From Norana najaformis (lineage: Eukaryota > Annelida > Clitellata > Crassiclitellata > Hormogastridae): a stretch of 64,000 bases of DNA. Below the pieces are notes generated by a model. The model did not search any database. It was given only the letters and a program-made list of their open reading frames with translations, and had not been told where the DNA came from. This document shows, piece after piece, positions 7,906 through 17,500 of this stretch; positions within the stretch are counted from its first letter, which is position 1, and each line of letters starts with the position of its first letter. A program made the translations under genes and the position numbers. Location: contig OZ029928.1 of the NCBI GenBank assembly GCA_964023275.1, positions 14,021,302 through 14,085,301 on the forward strand, given 5' to 3'.

Positions 7906-10446
7906 AGGTAAACACCTCAGATGAAATGCAGGAGAAATGGAAAGAGAAACGTATTTTACGAGGATCTTGCCTTAAGTTTCCTCAGTCTCGTGTTTATTTC
8001 AAAGTTTATTTATTTCTAGGTAAATACTTCAGATGAAATGCAGCAGAAATGGAAAGAGAAACGTATTTTACGAGGATCTTGCCTTAAGTTTCCTCAGTTT
8101 CGTGTTTATTTCAAAGTTTATTTATTTCTAGGTAAATACTTCAGATGAAATGCAGCAGAAATGGAAAGAGAAACGTATTTTACGAGGATCTTGCCTTAAG
8201 TTTCCCCAGTCTCGTGTTTATTTCAAAGTTTATTTATTTCTAGATAAAAACTTTAGATGAAATGCAGCAGAAATGGAAAGAGAAACGTATTTTACGAGGA
8301 TCTTGCCTTAAATTTCTCAGTATCGTGTTTATTTCAAAGTTTATTTATTTCTAGGTAAACACCTCAGATGAAATGCAGCAGAAATGGAAAGAGAAACATA
8401 TTTCACGAGGATCTTGCCTTAAGTTCCTCAGTATCGTGTTTATTTCAAAGTTTATTTATTTCTAGGTAAATACTTCAGATGAAATGCAGCAGAAATGGAA
8501 AGAGAAACATATTTTACGAGGATCTTGCCTTAAGTTCCTCAGTATCGTGTTTATTTCAAAGTTTATTTATTTCTAGGTAAACACCTCAGATGAAATGCAG
8601 CAGAAATGGAAAGAGAAACATATTTCACGAGGATCTTGCCTTAAGTTCCTCAGTCTCGTGTTTATTTCAAAGTTTATTTATTTCTAGGTAAATACTTCAG
8701 ATGAAATGCAGCAGAAATGGAAAGAGAAACGTATTTTACGAGGATCTTGCCTTAAGTTCCTCAGTATCGTGTTTATTTCAAAGTTTATTTATTTCTAGGT
8801 AAACACCTCAGATGAAATGCAGGAGAAATGGAAAGAGAAACATATTTCACGAGGATCTTGCCTTAAGTTCCTCAGTCTCGTGTTTATTTCAAAGTTTATT
8901 TATTTCTAGGTAAATACTTCAGATGAAATGCAGCAGAAATGGAAAGAGAAACGTATTTTACGAGGATCTTGCCTTAAGTTTCCCCAGTCTCGTGTTTATT
9001 TCAAAGTTTATTTATTTCTAGGTAAATACTTCAGATGAAATGCAGCAGAAATGGAAAGAGAAACGTATTTTACGAGGATCTTGCCTTAAGTTTCCTCAGT
9101 TTCGTGTTTATTTCAAAGTTTATTTATTTCTAGGTAAATACTTCAGATGAAATGCAGCAGAAATGGAAAGAGAAACGTATTTTACGAGGATCTTGCCTTA
9201 AGTTTCCCCAGTCTCGTGTTTATTTCAAAGTTTATTTATTTCTAGATAAAAACTTCAGATGAAATGCAGCAGAAATGGAAAGAGAAACGTATTTTACGAG
9301 GATCTTGCCTTAAATTTCTCAGTATCGTGTTTATTTCAAAGTTTATTTATTTCTAGGTAAACACCTCAGATGAAATGCAGCAGAAATGGAAAGAGAAACA
9401 TATTTCACGAGGATCTTGCCTTAAGTTCCTCAGTCTCGTGTTTATTTCAAAGTTTATTTATTTCTAGGTAAATACTTCAGATGAAATGCAGCAGAAATGG
9501 AAAGAGAAACGTATTTTACGAGGATCTTGCCTTAAGTTCCTCAGTATCGTGTTTATTTCAAAGTTTATTTATTTCTAGGTAAACACCTCAGATGAAATGC
9601 AGCAGAAATGGAAAGAGAAACATATTTCACGAGGATCTTGCCTTAAGTTCCTCAGTATCGTGTTTATTTCAAAGTTTATTTATTTCTAGGTAAATACTTC
9701 AGATGAAATGCAGCAGAAATGGAAAGGGAAACGTATTTTACGAGGATCTTGCCTTAAGTTCCTCAGTATCGTGTTTATTTCAAAGTTTATTTATTTCTAG
9801 GTAAACACCTCAGATGAAATGCAGCAGAAATGGAAAGAGAAACATATTTCACGAGGATCTTGCCTTAAGTTCCTCAGTCTCGTGTTTATTTCAAAGTTTA
9901 TTTATTTCTAGGTAAATACTTCAGATGAAATGCAGCAGAAATGGAAAGAGAAACGTATTTTACGAGGATCTTGCCTTAAGTTCCTCAGTATCGTGTTTAT
10001 TTCAAAGTTTATTTATTTCTAGGTAAACACCTCGGATGAAATGCAGCAGAAATGGAAAGAGAAACGTATTTTACGAGGATCTTGCCTTAAGTTTCCTCAG
10101 TATCGTGTTTATTTCAAAGTTTATTTATTTCTAGGTAAATACTTCAGATGAAATGCAGGAGAAATGGAAAGAGAAACGTATTTTACGAGGATCTTGCCTT
10201 AAGTTTCTCAGTCTCGTGTTTATTTCAAAGTTTATTTATTTCTAGGTAAATACTTCAGATGAAATGCAGGAGAAATGGAAAGAGAAACGTATTTTACGAG
10301 GATCTTGCCTTAAGTTTCCTCAGTCTCGTGTTTATTTCAAAGTTTATTTATTTCTAGGTAAATACTTCAGATGAAATGCAGCAGAAATGGAAAGAGAAAC
10401 GTATTTTACGAGGATCTTGCCTTAAGTTTTCTCAGTCTCGTATTTT
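7905..10446. repeat. 111-bp satellite, about 23 monomers, higher-order structure
   Basis: Monomers of 110-112 bp contain CAGATGAAATGCAGCAGAAA, ACGAGGATCTTGCCTTAAG and TTATTTATTTCTAGGTAAA. Three classes are visible: A (GTAAATACTTC with CGTATTTTAC), B (GTAAACACCTC with CATATTTCAC) and C (ATAAAAACTT). The monomer order starting at about 8023 (A, A, C, B, A, B, A, B) repeats starting at about 9021, so a block of roughly 1 kb was duplicated. Nearly every monomer contains TTATTTCTAG directly followed by GTAAAT or GTAAAC. The array lies between two same-orientation gamma SINEs. Confidence 0.96.
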
Positions 10447-10569
10447 CTTTCTCCTCAAGCCACGCGTTTTCAAAGTTATCGCATATAACCGCAACGAAGA
10501 GGCTGCAATTATGCAGTCGCGTTCATAATTAATTTTCGGCTGCAACTAAATAAGTTTTATTAAATGCTG

Positions 10570-10646
10570 CTTTCTGCTGATGATGATGTGATGATGATGT
10601 GTTGTTGGTGGTGATGATGATGGTGGTCGTGGTGGTGATGATGATA

Positions 10647-10685
<39 letters not shown>

Positions 10686-10940
10686 GGGATGGTGACGGTG
10701 ACGATGATGATGACGATGGTGATGCTGATGATGATGATGATGAATATTTTGCCCGAAGGCAGGTCCGTTGGCTTTATGCCACCCGAGATGAGATGAGTGA
10801 GGTGGTTTCCCGTTGCCTTCCCCACAGGGTGGGTGAGCAACTTGTCCAAGGTCGCTACGCAGCGGCTTGAGGCAGATTCGAACCCGCGACCCTCCGGTTA
10901 CGAGGCACATACCATACCACTACATCACCGCGTTCCATCG
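10570..10940 (-). mobile_element. tRNA-derived SINE, family gamma
   Basis: Minus-strand SINE with head near 10935 (GGTGATGTAGTGGTATGG, B box GGGTTCGAATCTGCC), body as at 7657-7905, and a long CAT/CAC trinucleotide tail at 10575-10740. The poly-His and poly-Met ORFs here come from that tail. Confidence 0.88.
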
Positions 10941-10944
10941 AGGT

Positions 10945-11475
10945 GACATAGGACAACGTTAAACCTTGGAACTTGTTTGAATCGCCAGGTCATACGCGAA
11001 GGTAAGTGCAACGTCAACAGTCATAAGATGTCGCTAAACAGCATATCGTGCTGTAGGTCCTATAATTTTGCTCCTGCACGAATTTAACTAAAGAAACTTT
11101 CTTCTACACAAATATTTTGACAGCAAAAACAATGAAGAACATCATCTCTAGTGATAGTGGAAGCACCCAGAATGGTCCAATATGATGGTGGACCTGTACT
11201 GGTGCTTACACTTGAGACCTGAGTACTTGAAACATCTCTGGTGGTACCTCACGCAGAATGGCACAATTCCACCTGTGCAAACTGCAGACGACAAGTCTAA
11301 CACCCAGAAAAAGAGTTCCTTAAAGCTAACGGCGACAGCCTCAGCGACTAGATTTTCTCAGCCACGGCATATGCAGTTTTGTGACCAGTCCTCCCTGTCG
11401 ATGCTACAAAGTCCATTGTTATGTTATCTATAGCGAAAATGAACCTTGGTGTTGTGAAACAGGCCCCAGACTTAC
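10945..11475. other. no gene recognised (inferred CatSper intron)
   Basis: Lies directly 3' of the CatSper S6 exon. I looked on the minus strand for the exon that should continue S6 into the cytoplasmic tail and found no convincing one. An unexplained plus-strand donor-like GAAG|GTAAGT is at about 11000. Confidence 0.4.
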
Positions 11476-11539
11476 CTTAGAAATATGTACACATTCACGA
11501 AGATGTAAATGAAGAGGAAAAAGAACGAATGATAAACTC
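11476..11539 (-). CDS. CATSPER1: CatSper exon 6: S6 helix
   Basis: Acceptor CAATTTCAG, donor AAG|GTAAGT. The reading phase set by exon 5 (split Gly codon) gives VYHSFFFLFIYIFVNVYIFL, an aromatic S6 helix with an Asn in the position usual for this channel superfamily. Ends in phase 2. Confidence 0.8.
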
Positions 11540-14500
11540 CTGAAATTGAAAAATAACATCAACATCGTATTTTGGCAGTTTTCCATTTTTTTCCTTTTTT
11601 CTTTTGACACTGTATGCCGTGCATTACTTGGTCCTTCTACCCCGTATACCGATGCCTCATTGTCTACAGCGCACCACGTCACCTGTCTATCGGTATACCG
11701 ATCGGTATATCAGGACTCTGATGGCTCATTGTCTACCCGGTACAGCGATGACTCATCGTGTACCCAGCCTACCGTCTATAGTGCATCACGTGACCTGGCT
11801 ACCGGTATATCGATCGGTATACCGGGTATAATGATGACTCATCGTCTAACCTACGTATCGATGACTCGTTGTCTATCCAGTCTGTAGTACATCACGTGAC
11901 CTGTCTACCGGTACCGATTTGTATGCCAGGACTCCGATGACTCACTGTCTACCCGGTACAGCGATGACTCATCGTGTACCCAGCCTACCGTCTATAGTGC
12001 ATCACGTGACCTGGCTACCGGTATAGCGATCAGTATACCGGGTACAGTGATGACTCATCGTCTAACCTATGTACCGATGACTCGTCTATCCAGTCTACCG
12101 GTAAACCGAGCGACATCCGGCACGCCAAACTAGACTCGCCGACTTCTCTGACACGAAAAATTCCAAAAACCAAATAATGAAAGGCGTTCCCGATAATAAA
12201 GAAAATACCCGAATTTTAAGGCACAAATAACAGTATTTTGCATCTATGACTAAGGGTAAATAAAAGTATTTTGCATCTATGACTAAGGGTGACAGTTTTC
12301 GCCCGGTCCTAATTTTGTCTTACACCTGCCGAACGACTCAACCCAACCGATCAGTCGTTGGGAGCGGGGACACACTTGAACGACCCGGATGGGAGATTGA
12401 ATTTCCCTTTTGAAGGGTGACGTATTACTTTGTAATTGTAATCTGACATTTATAAAGCGCCACTTCAAGAATAGACTTATCAGATGCGCTCCAGGCTTGA
12501 CGTCATGACTACTTGACTCATGAACTTCCGTACCCTTTTCGTTGATGGCCATTGGAATGAAGTACCAATCGTCAAGAGTCAGCATAAGGAAGAGCGTGAA
12601 CATCGTTTTCGGAATAGAACCGAATCTGTAGTCAAGTTCGCCGTAGAGACCTCTGCCGATCACGGAAAACAAGTCTTCCAAGACAAGTCAAGGAACTAAC
12701 CATAGGCCGCTACTATTATGCTAATATTATGCTAATATTACGCCAATATTAATACTATGCCGCTACAGTCCTGTGCACAAGCTGGCGCTGTGGATACGAC
12801 GCTGGCGAGCACCATTGCAGTTAAGTAACACCTATCTGAACCGCTGAGAATTGAAAGTACTCCCTAACCATAGAAACGGCAACTTGGTCTTTTAAGATAA
12901 AAACGGCAAACGGTAAAAGTAACATACTTGTTTACATGCATACATACATACATACATGTAAATACATACATACATACATACATACATGTAAATTCATACA
13001 TGCATACATACATACGCACATACCCACACATACACATACATACATGCATACTTACATACATACATACATACATAGATACATACATACATACGCACATACC
13101 CACACATACACATACATACATGCATACATGCATACACACATACATGCATACATACATACATGCATACATATGCATATACCCACACATACACACATACGTA
13201 AATGCATACATACGCACATACACACATACACAAACATAGATACATACATACATACATACATACATATGAGTACGTACATAGAGACGGGTAAGTGAGCTGA
13301 TACATTTGTCTAAACTTCGAAAGGATACAGAGGACGTACATCATCATTAGAGCGATGATACCCATCGCCACAGCTGATCTCTCTATCGTCGTCAGAATCA
13401 CTTGCAGTGTCGAGAAAAACCTGGACACGATGCAGCATCAGTGGTAGATTTAGCCATAGGCATGGGGGGGCGGTTCACCCACCCACCCCCGCGCCCCTTA
13501 GACCCGTGCTTGGTGGACTGCCAGAATGTGGCGCCCCTCTGGAAATGCTCTCCCCCACGCAAGCAACCCTTTAGCCGCCACTGTTATCCTCTAGAGGTAG
13601 CCACGAGTGTTACGGACTTCGTATTTCCTAGCCTCGGCATATAAGTGAGGGTGTCTGGTGCTCTCCCTCGCCGTGGCGGATTTAGCTATAGATGTGGGGG
13701 TGTTCGCCCCGGCCCCTCTTGGTTATATCCAACTGCGATACTCACAGTAAATCATTGCGACATTCCCAGTAAATTAGGACTACCGCAATGCCTGGAGTAA
13801 CATTCAGGTAACAGAGCACTGAAACCGTGGTGTTATAAGTACATGACCGAAATATTGGCAGTGAAATTGCGGTGATATTCACAGTGATGCCATGGCATTC
13901 AGAGTGAAGCTGTTAGCAGAATACAATTGTTGTATTGACAGTAATACTCACAATGATATAGCGACAGGCAGAGGTACTGTGATATTAGCAGTTCATAGTG
14001 ATACGAACAGTACAAAATAGTTATATCAGGAGTACACAATAGTGATATTAATAGTACATAATAGTGATATTAATAGTACATAATAGTGATATTAAGAGTA
14101 CATAATAGTGTTATTAAGAGTACATAATACTAATATTAAAAGTACATAACAGTAATATTAAGAGTACATAACAGTGATATTAAGAGTATGTTATAGTGAT
14201 ATCAACAGTACAAAACAGTGATATTAAGGGTACATAATAGTGATTCTTAGTAATATTAAGAGTACATAATAGTGATATTAACAGTATACAATGCTATGAT
14301 AGTCACCGTAAATCACCGTGAGAATCGCGTTAAGGGTTGCGACTGCATACCTGAACGACTGGAGAATACGGAAGAGCCGAAGGGCACGTAAAGCTCGCAT
14401 GACTCGAAGCAGACGAAAGACGCTTGTGGCACCGTAGGTGCTCAAGTTGGCGTCAAAGATCGGCAGCAACAGATCGACCATGTTGAAGAAGATTATCACA

Positions 14501-17500
14501 AAGTCTACGCCGCAAAACAACCGCATCACCGTTGACCAAACGCGTTAGCGAAAGAACACCGTGTCACACACGTGACGAGGTTAGCAACACTAATCAGAAA
14601 CTAATCGTAATCGTAAACTCCAAATTTCTAAAGCGCTACTTCGAAGCTAAGCGCAGGGCACCAGCTTATTCACGAGCACTGCGTCAAGTCAGTGGGGTTG
14701 TCCAAAGAAGCCATGTCAAGAACCAGGCCCAGTTGCCACAAGACTAATCAGAGGTGCTCTCTGCACTGGCCTTAATGAAGTTAAAAGTCGCTAAGAACAG
14801 AACATTCATCCGTTCAAGGGTGTACCCTGCGTGTGTGGGTAGGCCGTGTTTTGAGGTTTGTTACTTTCTTTGGGTAATGAATTAAACTCGGATGCTAATG
14901 GAATTACACAACGTAGACATAGATTACATCACGTTTACATCACCGTCGAAACACGTGTTAAGTCCTCTTTTGCTCAGCAGAGGGCTTTTGCTGTTCTTGG
15001 CCCTTCTCTATGGAATGAACTTCCGCTATCGTCTCGTGCAAGGGTCACTGTTGGTGATAGAGCTCAGTCAGCTCGTTGTTTAAAGACGTTCTTATTCCCC
15101 CGGGGTTCTCAAGCTGGAAGCAACTCTGAGTAGTTTGTTCTGTAAGAAGCGCTATATAAGTTATCAAATACAATACAATACTTGCAGCTGCAACTGGTGG
15201 CAGCCCATCATGGGTGGCCTTTGTGGTTTTCTCAGCACAGCTTGCTAAATGATGAATTCTCTGTTCTTGATGACATTTAGCATCGTTGGGTTACCGTAGA
15301 GAGCGCCTCTGATTGGTTTCTGTTCGAAGCGGCGCTATATAAATCTCCAGTTACAATTGCAATGCATTGCATTGGATTGTGTCGCTGTGTATTTACTATT
15401 TACTCGCTGTGTATTTACCTTACTTTACAGCTTCATTGCTCATAAGCAGAGGTTTATAGACGTCGCATTAGGGGAAGACAAAAGAAGAGATGGGGAGACA
15501 TGATTCAACAAGACCTAGAGCTTCTCAGACTGAAGAAAGAAGATACTGGAGATAGAAACAAATGGAAAGGAAGGATTCTTTTGGCTGACCCCCTTCCCTA
15601 AGAGGGATTAATTCCAGCCAGAAGGAAGAAGAAGAACAGTTTCATTGCTCTGTATCGGTTGATATCGTGTTGTAATCGTAATCGTAATTCCGAGATTTCT
15701 ACAGCGCCCAACGAAAGCCTCGCCGCGGGGACCAGCTTATTCACAGGCGCTCAGTCAAAACAAAATCGATAGGCAAAAAGGGTCCGGTTCCAGGTCAAGA
15801 TCCAAAAGTCAGACGGAGAGACAGCGTGGCAGCTACGGGGTGGTGGTGGTGGTGTTTGGGGTTGGAGAGGATAGAGAGATAAGAGGAAGAAGGGGTGTCG
15901 AATGTATCCTATTATTTTAAGGGTGTACGCGATCTTGGAATGAGACCAACCCCAATGGCACTACATAGGGTGTGGCCAATGGACTGACTGACTTGTGCTT
16001 ACCCAGAATATTCCACCCCCTGAGGAAGTATCGTAGTCTGAAGACGTAGATCTTGATGACAGCTTCCGCCAGAAAGATACCGATGAATATGGAGTCCAAG
16101 ACGTTCAGGTACCACCCTGACAACAAACATACACCGCTGTAATTGTAATTGTAATTGTAATTAGTGACTTCTAATGCACAAGACATCAATCGATGGCGCA
16201 CCAAAGCCAAACCGCAATCAGGTCAATATCAAGAAGTTCAGTCCATTTTGACAGAACATGACGGATAAGCAGTTTGAAAAGGTAAGTCCTAGGCCTCTAT
16301 TCAAAGTAGGCTATAACAATGAAAGTAGCAGGGGCGTAGCAGTTGGTTGTGCAGGTTGTGCAAAGCACAAGGGCCCACGAGGCCAGGGCCTGCCTGGGCC
16401 TGCCTGGGCCCCAAGCCCGGTTGTTCAATTACGTAAAGGAAAATAGCCAAAGTTCAGTTTGCACAAGGGCCCTCGGAAGGCTAGCTACGCCACTGGAAAG
16501 TAGGCCTACTACACGTAGTAATCGTAATCGTAATCTCGAGATTTCTACAGCGCCCAACGAAAGCCATGTCATTGGGACCAGCTAGTAGACTCGAGACAAC
16601 AACATCAGCAGCAACAGCAATAATAGAAGTGGGAATTCCCACTAGCTGAGATTCCCCATTGAAGATACATATTCCTATAAATTTCCCCATTCTGCCCAAA
16701 GATCTTTTCCCATTGCCAACAGCCACAAATCGCACCCTGAATAAAACCTATATGCTTACAAATTGCTCTCATTTCATTTTGCCTGGGTTTAGACTGCCTC
16801 TCATAGAGAATACATGTCACCATACAATATCGCTTCTCTACCCATATGGGACTTTATTTGAATTCACCAATAAAATCCAGTATAAAAAGGATTAAGAACT
16901 ATATGAACTCCGCCACTGCTTTAAGTCGGGTGGTGCCAGTCCCAAGCCTGGATAAAGGAGGAGGGCGACGTCAACGACCTTTGATGCCATAAGATCTCGT
17001 TAAGCAGTGGAACTACTACTATTAACAACTATGCCTACGTACTCATCATATGTGATGCCATCAATGAAAAGGGACCACAATTTATTTACTGCGATACAGG
17101 CCTCTGAACGTCGTCACCCATCAAAGTATCGAAATTGGGTTTTCACTGGCATTCGCTAGAGTACACCCCGTCTATCAATCTAGCATTGAAAGTATAATAT
17201 TGCGAGCTATACAACTTCTAACACATGGGTTTCCTATGGGGCTACTTAACTTTAAATGAGTTTTACCGAAAATCGCATCTTTAAGGTACAGCATGCGACA
17301 CTAAGTAATGATACTTACTGGCCTAGTCAGCTACATCTGTAAGTGCGTACGCCAAGGAGCCTCTGTGCGTGAGGGTCCCAGGTTCTCGGGCTAGTACGGT
17401 CTGTGCACATGGACCTTAAATGGCGTGGCGCCCATTCAAACGGGCAGCGGTGGTGAAGGATCTCACCCGATAAATTCATTGCGAAATGAGCAGGGTCAAG

